Assembly (NCBI GenBank): GCA_051646055.1
Contig: JBOFCM010000128.1
Span: forward strand, 1 to 6,088
Length of the DNA stretch: 6,088 bases
Source: JAGNZR01 sp051646055
Lineage (GTDB): Bacteria; Fusobacteriota; Fusobacteriia; Fusobacteriales; Fusobacteriaceae
Direction of reading: 5' to 3'
Shown here piece after piece: positions 1 to 5,090 of the stretch. The notes under the pieces were generated by a model, which was not told the DNA's origin, made no database searches, and was given only the letters and a program-made list of their open reading frames with translations. Position numbers and translations under genes: made by a program. Position 1 is the first letter of the stretch; each line of letters opens with the position of its first letter.

Positions 1-512
1 AGTAGTCCCCATGTATCTGCAGCAGGTAATCTTATATAGTTGTATTTTTCAATATTAGCCGGTCCGATTAGAATTCCAAAATCTAATAATCCTTTATCTA
101 ACCTTTCAAAGACCTCATCAGAGTTTCCACTATATAGATGATAATGGATATTGGGATAATCTTTCTGTAAATTGAGGGCGGTTTTTGCAATAACTCTCAT
201 CGAATCTGTTTCTCCTCCCCCGATATAGATATCTCCCATGATTTCTTCACTGTGACTTTTAAACTCTAGTTCTGTTCTATCGGTCAACTCAATAATTTCC
301 TCCGCTCGTTTTCTAAGCAGTAGTCCTTCAGTGGTCAAAGTTATTTTACGGTTTTTGTTTCCACGATTCAGTAGCTTTGTTCCCAACTCCTCTTCCAGCT
401 CAATCAGTTGCCGAGAAAGGGTAGGTTGTGTGATATGTAAAACTTCTGCAGCTTTAATAATACTTCCTTCTCTGGCTACAGCTAAAAAATATCTTAAAAT
501 CCGAAGCTCCAT
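1..512 (-). CDS. LysR-family transcriptional regulator (partial; C-terminus off the left edge)
   Basis: The 170 codons visible give the N-terminal half or more of a LysR-type DNA-binding regulator. Residues 1-60 form the winged helix-turn-helix: the protein begins MELRILRYFLAVAREGS, and the recognition helix region HITQPTLSRQLIELEEELG lies at 26-44, with the wing ending in KITLTTEG. After a linker helix (about 62-90) the effector-binding, periplasmic-binding-like domain starts at about 93 (GDIYIGGGET) and is cut at residue 170; family members are about 290-300 residues. The ATG at 510-512 is chosen because GGGAGGGA (complement of 519-526) sits 6 nt upstream. The gene is divergent from an acetyltransferase operon across 158 bp that contains a LysR-type palindrome, so it probably controls that operon and itself. 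The effector cannot be told from what is visible. Family assignment is very sure; the target is inferred. Confidence 0.95.
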   Translation of the reverse strand, partial: MELRILRYFLAVAREGSIIKAAEVLHITQPTLSRQLIELEEELGTKLLNRGNKNRKITLTTEGLLLRKRAEEIIELTDRTELEFKSHSEEIMGDIYIGGGETDSMRVIAKTALNLQKDYPNIHYHLYSGNSDEVFERLDKGLLDFGILIGPANIEKYNYIRLPAADTWGL

Positions 513-543
513 AAGTAATCCCTCCCAAATATTGCATTGAGGA

Positions 544-573
544 ATTATACTATAAATTTAACATGCTTTACAA
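544..573 (-). promoter_or_regulatory. Promoter of the LysR-family gene
   Basis: Read on the minus strand, TTGTAA (complement of 568-573) is followed after 18 nt by a perfect TATAAT (complement of 544-549). This places the transcription start about 25 nt upstream of the regulator's ribosome-binding site. The -35 box lies inside the palindrome at 563-577, so a protein bound there would block this promoter. Confidence 0.6.
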
Positions 574-577
574 GCAT
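563..577. promoter_or_regulatory. Probable LysR-type operator (perfect T-N11-A palindrome)
   Basis: ATGCTT-TAC-AAGCAT is a perfect inverted repeat with 6-bp arms and a 3-bp centre. It fits the T-N11-A pattern of LysR-type binding boxes (T at 564, A at 576). It sits between the divergent regulator and acetyltransferase genes and covers the regulator's -35 box. That is the expected place for an autorepressing recognition site that also activates the divergent operon. Binding is inferred, not shown. Confidence 0.55.
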
Positions 578-580
578 ATT

Positions 581-610
581 AGGATATGAAGTATAGGTAT
601 TTGATATCCT
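581..610. repeat. Second inverted repeat in the divergent promoter region
   Basis: AGGATAT at 581-587 is repeated in inverted form as ATATCCT at 604-610, with 16 nt between. The right arm overlaps the candidate -35 region of the acetyltransferase operon. It could be an activation site for the neighbouring LysR-type regulator or a chance repeat in AT-rich DNA. Confidence 0.3.
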
Positions 611-629
611 ATAAATATTTTGTTAAACT
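601..629 (+). promoter_or_regulatory. Candidate promoter of the acetyltransferase operon
   Basis: TTGATA (601-606) and TAAACT (624-629) are separated by 17 nt and lie about 40 nt upstream of the acetyltransferase start. The -10 match is imperfect, which suits a promoter that needs an activator. A competing -10 hexamer, TATAAA at 610-615 or 629-634, is also present, so the exact start site is uncertain. Confidence 0.35.
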
Positions 630-670
630 ATAAATAAGATAAAAATTATATTTACACTGAGGAGATAGAA

Positions 671-1255
671 ATGAATTTAGATATGTTTTTAAAGCATTTA
701 AATGAGGGAAAAGAAGTTATAGGAAGCTCTGAGGTCCATAAATTTATGATTACACTCAGTCAAGAGGCTCTCCAGATAACTGCAGAATTAAATAATAATT
801 ATCATGAACCCGAAAAAATTCGTGAGATATTTTCTAAACTGATGGGGAAAAAGATAGATGAATCTTTTATGCTATTTCCACCTTTTTATACAGATTGTGG
901 TAAAAATACTTTGATTGGAAAAAATGTTTTTATTAATTCTGGGTGTCATTTTCAAGACCAAGGAGGTATAACTATTGGAGATGGAACACTGATTGGACCC
1001 AAAGTAGTACTGGCTACCCTCAACCATGGTCTTGCTCCTGAAAAAAGAAACAATCTTTGTCCTAAGCCTATTGTAATTGGGAAGTTTGTTTGGATTGGTG
1101 GAAATGTTTCAATTGTTCCGGGGGTTACTATTGGAGACAATTCAATTGTTGCAGCAGGTTCTGTGGTTACAAAAAATGTACCAGCAAATGTGATGGTAGG
1201 AGGAGCTCCAGCTAAAGTTATAAAAAAAATAGAGATTGGTGGGGGAAATGAATAA
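671..1255 (+). CDS. Maltose/galactoside-type O-acetyltransferase (left-handed beta-helix, hexapeptide repeat)
   Basis: This 194-residue protein matches the LacA/Maa/NodL branch of acyltransferases, which move an acetyl group from acetyl-CoA to a hydroxyl of a sugar or similar acceptor in the cytoplasm, usually as trimers. Residues 1-60 are an N-terminal helical cap that looks divergent from the usual maltose acetyltransferase domain. From about 76 on, hexapeptide repeats follow: LIGKNV, ITIGDGTLIGP, IVIGKFVWIGGNV, VTIGDNSIVAAGSVV. His119 in TLNHGLAPEKR is the expected catalytic base, and the C-terminal GGAPAKVIKK is the usual closing motif. Length is normal (family about 185-205). GAGGAG at 659-664, 6 nt from the ATG, supports this start. 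It is the first gene of an operon overlapping the next gene by 8 nt, divergent from a LysR-type regulator. The acceptor substrate cannot be told from sequence. Confidence 0.93.
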   Translation: MNLDMFLKHLNEGKEVIGSSEVHKFMITLSQEALQITAELNNNYHEPEKIREIFSKLMGKKIDESFMLFPPFYTDCGKNTLIGKNVFINSGCHFQDQGGITIGDGTLIGPKVVLATLNHGLAPEKRNNLCPKPIVIGKFVWIGGNVSIVPGVTIGDNSIVAAGSVVTKNVPANVMVGGAPAKVIKKIEIGGGNE

Positions 1256-1679
1256 TTTTTTTTCTAGAAATATTATTATTTTTTCAATATTCATCTCAAT
1301 TCAAACCTTTATTTTTTCAGCAGATAAATTTTTAATAAAAATTCAAGTGGGAGAAAAATCTTTCAATGCAACTTTATTAAATAATCCCTCTGCCAAAGCA
1401 ATTGTAGATAAATTACCTATGACAATAGTTATGAATGATTTATATAACAACGAAAAATATCATTTATTTCCAGATGAGTTTCCCACTAAATTGGAACGAG
1501 TTAGGAATATAGAAACAGGAGATATTTTCCTATATAGTTCAAATTATCTCGTAATATTTTACGAAAATTTTGAAACTGGGTATAGCTACACAAGACTTGG
1601 TAAAATTGAGGAGCCTTCAGGGCTTAAAGAAGCTTTGGGATCAGGCTCAGTGAGAGTAACATGGTCTTTATCTCCATAG
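1248..1679 (+). CDS. Exported cyclophilin-like fold protein
   Basis: The 143-residue product has an N-terminal signal sequence: a short polar start with Arg7, a hydrophobic stretch at about 9-23, and a likely signal peptidase I cut after IFSA (22-25). The rest is one domain matching the bacterial cyclophilin-like fold family: IQVGEKSFNATLLNNPSAKA at 32-51, LPMTIVMNDL at 56-65, EKYHLFPDEFPT at 69-80, GDIFLYSSNYLVIFY at 91-105, YSYTRLGKIEEPSGL at 112-126 and LGSGSVRVTWSL at 130-141. The fold resembles cyclophilin, but peptidyl-prolyl isomerase activity is not established for this family; the function is unknown. I chose the ATG at 1248 over the in-frame TTG at 1236 because GGTGG lies at 1238-1242, just upstream. 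The ATG overlaps the end of the acetyltransferase gene by 8 nt, implying translational coupling. Such genes often sit beside LysR-type regulators and small-molecule enzymes. Confidence 0.85.
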   Translation: MNNFFSRNIIIFSIFISIQTFIFSADKFLIKIQVGEKSFNATLLNNPSAKAIVDKLPMTIVMNDLYNNEKYHLFPDEFPTKLERVRNIETGDIFLYSSNYLVIFYENFETGYSYTRLGKIEEPSGLKEALGSGSVRVTWSLSP

Positions 1680-1715
1680 TCCTTTAAGGCTTAAGAACTT
1701 TCTATTCTAAGAATT

Positions 1716-1749
1716 AAAGAGGGAGCAGAATTAATTCTGCTCCCTCTTT
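1716..1749. terminator. Intrinsic terminator (34-bp perfect palindrome), probably bidirectional
   Basis: The 34 bp are perfectly self-complementary, giving a 15-bp stem with GAGGGAGCAGAA as its core and a TTAA loop. On the plus strand the stem runs into a T-rich tract, ending the acetyltransferase operon 36 nt after its last stop. On the minus strand the stem follows the transporter stop codon at 1778 by about 28 nt but has a poorer T tract (TTTAATTC). It serves the plus strand surely and the minus strand probably. Confidence 0.9.
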
Positions 1750-1777
1750 TTAAAAAATTTATTTTTTTATTAATCTA

Positions 1778-3289
1778 TTAAGTCGTAATTATTTCTCTAT
1801 CTAATCCCTCTTCAGTTGCCTCCTCCACAACTTCTCCAGGATTTGCCAGTCTGACTTCAGGCTCAGAAGGCAATCCAAATCTAGGAATAAATCTGTCCAG
1901 TCCTGTTAATGTTAAGATTAAAATACTTCCCACAGCTATAAAAGCCATAAAATTAAATCTTATTAAATCTATAGGATTGAATACATGAAGAGGATAAACT
2001 GCATTGGCTATACCTATGTAAAATCCTATATAAACATGCCATGGTATCAGTTGAGATCCGAAGACTCCAAGTGCATCACTGAAGGTCGCATTTCTCAGCC
2101 TTAAAGTCTCTATATCCTCAGGCTTTCCTACTACATTTTTTTCTACCAGTTCTCTTATAATAGGTCCTACAGTAACTATCTGAGCCATCTCGTCAGCTAG
2201 TGCCGCATTTCCTAGGATAGATAAAACTCCATTGTAGAACATAAGCTGTCTAACATTTCTAGATATTTTTTTAACCAAAATTGAAACTGGTCTGAAGGCA
2301 TCCATATTTTTCATAATTCCACCGAAAGCCGCTACCCACATCATCATAACTATTACCCATGAACCTGCGTCTGCAAATCCTGTTGTAATAAGTTCCAAGA
2401 AACTTTCTAAACTAGCCACCGTTCCAGCTAAAGTTCCCAATATATAAGCTGAGATTATTCCCACAAACAGGCAGAGTAAAGTCGCCATTCCTCTAAATGC
2501 ACAGATCAAAACTAGAACAAGTGGGATTGCCATATATATCGGCACACCGTCTCTCACCTGATTTAAAAGTGCTTCTGCACTTGGTCTTTTTTCTGCCAGT
2601 GCTGCCCAAGCTTCTTGAGGAATCTGAGCTATTGCTTCTGTTGCATTTCCTGTTACATTTGGAAGATCCATAATTATCCCTGCTACAAAGAAAGATGCTA
2701 CTGCCAGTGCCAATACAAGCCCTGACCAAACTCCCTGATGTCTTATTCTTTTAACTACTTCAACTTTTTGAATTCCTGAACTTACTATTGTCGTATCAGA
2801 AATAAGTCCTATATTATCTCCGAAACATGCTCCTCCAGCTATGGCTGCCAAAGTCAGATACATATTTCCTCCAACTAGATGATTCAGCCAAAGAAATATC
2901 GGTGCACATGCTGCAAAGGTCCCCCAGCTTGTTCCTGTTGCTATGGAAAGTACAGAAGTTACTAGCACTCCTACAACTGCCACTGTTCTTGCTGTAAGTC
3001 CAACATTCATGGAAAGGTTGATTATTGAAGCTCCTACTCCTGTAGACATAAATGTTTCTGCCATTGCATAAGCTGCCATCAGTATGAAAAAAGCTATCTG
3101 CATCTCCCTTGCATTTTTTATACAAGAATCCATTATCTCATCTATTTTTTTCCTTCCGAATATCACCGCCACCAATGCTGCGTATACTGTTGCCATCGGT
3201 GCAGCTATAAGTGCATCGTAGCCTCCGATCATGAGTCCTGCCAGTAATGCCACTGGACTTAGTTTAACTAAAGATATTAAAATCTCCAT
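1778..3289 (-). CDS. NhaC-superfamily transporter, probable lysine transporter (LysW-like)
   Basis: The product is a polytopic inner-membrane carrier of 503 residues with about 11-12 hydrophobic segments, typical in length for the NhaC/ion-transporter superfamily. Family signatures are visible: ATGTSWGTFAACAPIF at about 117-132, GDNIGLISDTTIVSS at 157-171, and a symmetry-related ALADEMAQIVTVGP at about 363-376 with polar Asp/Glu in the membrane. A soluble acidic tail ends the protein (about 474-503). Homology alone would say Na+/H+ antiporter. However, the 0.3-kb leader holds a lysine riboswitch, and NhaC-superfamily genes under L-box control were proposed as lysine transporters (LysW) by comparative genomics. 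Lysine uptake driven by Na+ or H+ is therefore my preferred role. Two ATGs compete: 3295 is only 2 nt from AGGAGG (complement of 3298-3303), while 3289 is 8 nt away; I prefer 3289. The alternative adds Met-His. Confidence 0.9.
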   Translation of the reverse strand: MEILISLVKLSPVALLAGLMIGGYDALIAAPMATVYAALVAVIFGRKKIDEIMDSCIKNAREMQIAFFILMAAYAMAETFMSTGVGASIINLSMNVGLTARTVAVVGVLVTSVLSIATGTSWGTFAACAPIFLWLNHLVGGNMYLTLAAIAGGACFGDNIGLISDTTIVSSGIQKVEVVKRIRHQGVWSGLVLALAVASFFVAGIIMDLPNVTGNATEAIAQIPQEAWAALAEKRPSAEALLNQVRDGVPIYMAIPLVLVLICAFRGMATLLCLFVGIISAYILGTLAGTVASLESFLELITTGFADAGSWVIVMMMWVAAFGGIMKNMDAFRPVSILVKKISRNVRQLMFYNGVLSILGNAALADEMAQIVTVGPIIRELVEKNVVGKPEDIETLRLRNATFSDALGVFGSQLIPWHVYIGFYIGIANAVYPLHVFNPIDLIRFNFMAFIAVGSILILTLTGLDRFIPRFGLPSEPEVRLANPGEVVEEATEEGLDREIITT

Positions 3290-3297
3290 ATGCATAT

Positions 3298-3303
3298 CCT
3301 CCT
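3298..3303 (-). promoter_or_regulatory. Ribosome-binding site that decides the transporter start
   Basis: A consensus AGGAGG on the minus strand lies 2 nt from one ATG (3293-3295) and 8 nt from a second in-frame ATG (3287-3289). The 8-nt spacing is near optimal, so translation probably begins at the inner ATG. The site lies downstream of the riboswitch terminator and is not part of that hairpin, pointing to control by transcription termination rather than by blocking ribosome access. Confidence 0.7.
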
Positions 3304-3320
3304 AATTTTAATTTTGAAAC

Positions 3321-3352
3321 AAAAAACCCTCCAAGAGTAATCTTGAAGGGTT
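3321..3352 (-). terminator. Riboswitch-controlled intrinsic terminator
   Basis: On the minus strand AACCCTTCAAGA pairs with TCTTGGAGGGTT (12 bp with one T-G wobble) around the loop TTAC, followed directly by a run of T residues. It lies between the lysine aptamer and the transporter ribosome-binding site. Its 5' arm can instead pair upstream: TTTAG plus CCTTC (within the complement of 3345-3357) with CTAAA plus GAGGG (within the complement of 3386-3397). That gives an antiterminator that also captures the 3' side of the aptamer closing stem. Lysine binding would stabilise the closing stem, free the terminator arm and stop transcription. Confidence 0.9.
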
Positions 3353-3393
3353 CTAAATATAGCAAAATTAAAAAAAGTTCAGCTTTTTAGTTC

Positions 3394-3572
3394 CCTCTAA
3401 AGATAGCACTCCACATAATTTATGTGACACTCAGGGATATATTATATCCATAAGCAACCTTTGATTCCTTGGCCTGAATCAGAGATTTCGGCAATTACCC
3501 CTTTCACTTTCCTTCACAGGGGACCACCCCTCATGAAAGCTACTTTTGGCTCTTGCGCCTCTACTATTAGAG
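3394..3572 (-). ncRNA. Lysine riboswitch aptamer (L box)
   Basis: On the minus strand the conserved L-box blocks appear in order: AGAGGCGC (complement of 3555-3562), AAAAGTAGC, GGAAAGTGAAAGGGG, TTGCCGAAA (GCCGAAA is the complement of 3486-3492) and GGAGTGCTATCT (complement of 3401-3412). The stems can be drawn: P1 pairs CTCTA/ATAG with CTAT/TAGAG at the two ends. The P2 tip is GGGG-TGGT-CCCC, P3 is GATTC/GAATC (3463-3480), P4 is GGATAT/ATATCC (3435-3449) and P5 is CACAT/ATGTG (3412-3426). The P2 loop UGGUC can pair with GGCCA in the P3 loop, matching the known kissing-loop contact. The length, about 179 nt, is normal. It controls the downstream NhaC-superfamily gene through the terminator at 3321-3352 and should switch expression off when lysine is abundant. 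Confidence 0.95.
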
Positions 3573-3590
3573 AATTTTTTATTTTTACCT

Positions 3591-3619
3591 AGTTTAGCAT
3601 AAAAAAAAATCAATGTAAA
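3591..3619 (-). promoter_or_regulatory. Promoter of the lysine riboswitch and transporter
   Basis: On the minus strand TTTACA (complement of 3614-3619) is separated by exactly 17 nt from TAAACT (complement of 3591-3596), with an extended -10 TG one base upstream. The predicted start, around 3583-3585, lies about 10 nt ahead of the first P1 base of the riboswitch, as expected for an L-box leader. Confidence 0.7.
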
Positions 3620-3700
3620 GGAATATTTTAATTTTCCTTCTAAAATTTTAAAGAAATTCATTTTTCATGAATTTTATAAAAAATAGGATTAAATAAAAAG

Positions 3701-3725
3701 ATTTCTTTGGAGAAATTCATATAAT
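3701..3725 (+). promoter_or_regulatory. Candidate promoter (-10) and overlapping palindromic operator of the ZIP gene
   Basis: A perfect TATAAT at 3720-3725 lies 32 nt ahead of the ZIP transporter start; no clear -35 is seen at the matching distance. Directly upstream, ATTTCT (3701-3706) and AGAAAT (3711-3716) form an inverted repeat around TTGG, filling the space between the -35 and -10 positions. A metal-responsive repressor could act there, but the motif does not clearly match a Fur, Zur or MntR consensus that I can name. Confidence 0.35.
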
Positions 3726-3757
3726 ATAGGTATAGAAAAATTGGAAGGTGACAAAAT

Positions 3758-4567
3758 ATGATGGAAATTTTTGAAAATATAAATCCCATTTTTAAAGCAT
3801 TAATTGCAGGTCTTTTTACTTGGGGAGTTACTGCCGCTGGAGCGGCTATGGTGTTTTTTTTCAAAGAGATAAACAAAAAAGTTTTAAATTCCATGCTCGG
3901 GTTTGCTTCTGGAGTTATGATAGCAGCCAGTTTCTGGTCACTGCTAAGTCCTGCAATCGATATGGCCGAAGATTTAGGAGTTATTCCATGGCTCATAGTG
4001 TCTCTAGGATTTATGTCTGGCGGGATATTTCTTTGGAGTATAGATAAAGTATTACCTCATCTACATCAGGGGCTTCGTACAAAACCTGAAGGGGTTAAAA
4101 CTTCCTGGCAGAGGAGTATACTTTTGGTTTTGGCGGTTACACTTCATAATATTCCTGAAGGCCTGGCAGTAGGAGTAGCTTTTGGGGCTTTAGGAGCAGG
4201 ATTAGAAACCGCCTCTCTTTCAGGAGCTATGGCTCTGGCTTTTGGAATAGGACTTCAGAACTTTCCTGAGGGAGCTGCAATATCTATCCCCTTGAGAAGA
4301 GAAGGGATGGATAGAAAAAAAGCCTTTCAATATGGCCAGCTATCTGGAATAGTAGAACCTATAGCAGCTCTACTTGGGGCATATTTTGTTATGGGAATGA
4401 GAGAACTTTTACCCTTTGCACTATCTTTTGCAGCAGGAGCCATGATATACGTAGTTGTAGAAGAATTGATTCCTGAAGCTCAAAGTGCCAAAAATGAAGA
4501 TTCTTCAACTCTGGGAACTATGGCTGGTTTTGCAATAATGATGATTCTAGATGTAGCACTAGGTTAG
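3758..4567 (+). CDS. ZIP-family divalent metal transporter (ZupT/GufA-like)
   Basis: The 269-residue inner-membrane protein has about eight hydrophobic segments and the two metal-site motifs of the ZIP family: HNIPEG at 130-135 (helix 4) and QNFPEG at 167-172 (helix 5). These supply the His, Asn and Glu ligands of the binuclear transport site. Further family landmarks are SGIVEPIAALLGAYF at 196-210 and the terminal VVEELIPEA at 233-241. A His-bearing loop (LPHLHQG, 99-105) lies between helices 3 and 4. ZIP proteins carry Zn2+ and often Fe2+ or Mn2+ into the cytoplasm; specificity cannot be read from the sequence. The length is normal for the GufA/ZupT branch. The start is the first of two tandem ATGs, with AAGGTG at 3745-3750 7 nt upstream. 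A small unknown gene follows after 40 nt and may be cotranscribed, as no terminator hairpin is visible between them. Confidence 0.94.
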   Translation: MMEIFENINPIFKALIAGLFTWGVTAAGAAMVFFFKEINKKVLNSMLGFASGVMIAASFWSLLSPAIDMAEDLGVIPWLIVSLGFMSGGIFLWSIDKVLPHLHQGLRTKPEGVKTSWQRSILLVLAVTLHNIPEGLAVGVAFGALGAGLETASLSGAMALAFGIGLQNFPEGAAISIPLRREGMDRKKAFQYGQLSGIVEPIAALLGAYFVMGMRELLPFALSFAAGAMIYVVVEELIPEAQSAKNEDSSTLGTMAGFAIMMILDVALG

Positions 4568-4607
4568 TTTCAACAATCAGATAATTTTTTAAAAATAGGA
4601 GAAAATA

Positions 4608-4793
4608 ATGCACATTAAGGAAAAAAATCGTGAATTTGTTAAAAATTTGAGAAAACATTACAAGGATTATTTGCTGCATAAGGTACTGAATTGCTACAAA
4701 AAAGAGATGGAAATATCTTTTGAAAAACTTGTATCAGAGATGGAAAATTTACTCGACGCCAATGAACAAGCTGTAGAAAAAGAAAAGGATTAG
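4608..4793 (+). CDS. Small hypothetical protein, 61 residues
   Basis: I do not recognise this gene. It is well started: AGGAG at 4597-4601 lies 6 nt ahead of the ATG. The product is highly charged and predicted to be helical. A basic first half (KEKNREFVKNLRKHYKDY, 4-21) is followed by a mixed and then acidic second half (EMEISFEKLVSEMENLLDANEQ, with heptad-like hydrophobic spacing at about 34-48). There is one Cys (29, in LNCYKKE) and no signal peptide or membrane segment, so it is probably a small cytoplasmic protein. It follows the ZIP transporter by 40 nt in the same direction, so cotranscription is likely. A terminator hairpin begins within its last codons. A role linked to metal uptake is possible from position only. 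Confidence 0.6.
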   Translation: MHIKEKNREFVKNLRKHYKDYLLHKVLNCYKKEMEISFEKLVSEMENLLDANEQAVEKEKD

Positions 4794-4828
4794 CCTTTTG
4801 AACTTAGTTCAGGGGCTATCCTAATTTT
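4786..4828. terminator. Bidirectional terminator overlapping two convergent stop codons
   Basis: AGGA and TAGCC on the left pair with GGCTA and TCCT on the right, and GAAC/GTTC closes the tip around a TTA loop. The middle has two G-T wobbles and a bulge. On the plus strand it ends in CTAATTTTTC; on the minus strand the stem is followed by CCTTTTCTTTTTC. The stem contains both the stop of the small plus-strand gene (4791-4793) and the stop of the minus-strand fruK remnant (4816-4818). Confidence 0.8.
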
Positions 4829-5004
4829 TCATATAATTTTTCCAGAGTTTCTAGAGTCACAAGTCCCTGTGAAAAGGCTGTTCCGCTTCCTGATGCAATT
4901 CCGTATTTGTAGGCTTCTTCTAGTTTTTTCCCTTTAGAAATACCATATATGAAGCCTGCTACCATGGAATCCCCTGCCGGATTTAATGTTACTGTATATA
5001 TCAC
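4816..5004 (-). pseudogene. fruK: Internally deleted 1-phosphofructokinase (fruK/pfkB-family remnant)
   Basis: The 62-codon reading frame joins the two ends of a PfkB-family sugar-phosphate kinase. Residues 1-10, MIYTVTLNPA, are the typical N-terminus of 1-phosphofructokinase, where the family continues with ID. Residues 11-62, starting GDSMVAGFIYG and including ASGSGTAFSQGL, match the C-terminal end, where the family reads GAGDSMVAG with the catalytic Asp. About 240 of the usual ~305 residues are absent, including the substrate and most of the ATP sites, so it cannot be an active kinase. The join reads Asn-Pro-Ala-Gly-Asp; both parents would carry an Ala codon there (NPA and GAGD), consistent with deletion between short matching sequences. 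The start is GTG with GGGGTGG (complement of 5009-5015) 4 nt upstream, so translation signals survive. No fruR or fruA neighbour is visible. LacC (tagatose-6-phosphate kinase) is a less likely parent. Confidence 0.8.
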
Positions 5005-5090
5005 TCTGCCACCCCATTTTTTTTATTCTGACTTTTCCATAATTTAACATCTACCCTAAAAAAATCAATCTTTTTCTTATTGAAATTTCC

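Noticed and set aside
331..540. Plus-strand reading frame of 69 codons
   Set aside because: It lies opposite the LysR-family helix-turn-helix coding sequence and has Ser-rich, low-complexity content; the minus-strand frame matches the family along its whole length.
952..1140. Minus-strand reading frame of 62 codons
   Set aside because: It is antisense to the hexapeptide repeats of the acetyltransferase, and its Pro/Ile-rich repetition merely mirrors those repeats.
1236..1247. TTG start extending the cyclophilin-like protein by four residues
   Set aside because: The ATG at 1248 has a Shine-Dalgarno-like GGTGG just upstream and gives a normal signal-peptide N-terminus; a TTG start has less support.
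2493..3125. Two further minus-strand reading frames (2493-2729 and 2814-3125)
   Set aside because: They are out-of-frame shadows of the NhaC-superfamily gene, with Ser/Cys/Arg-rich content and no ribosome site.
3479..3661. Minus-strand reading frame of 60 codons
   Set aside because: It runs across the promoter and 5' half of the lysine riboswitch; the conserved RNA elements explain this sequence.
3652..3720. Direct repeat AGAAATTCAT at 3652-3661 and 3711-3720 as an attachment site or array
   Set aside because: There are only two 10-bp copies in very AT-rich DNA, with no integrase or cargo between them; at most it supports a regulator box near the ZIP gene.
3658..4047. Reading frames overlapping the start of the ZIP gene (minus 3658-3996, plus 3820-4047)
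   Set aside because: Both overlap the clearly recognisable ZIP transporter frame and resemble no known protein.
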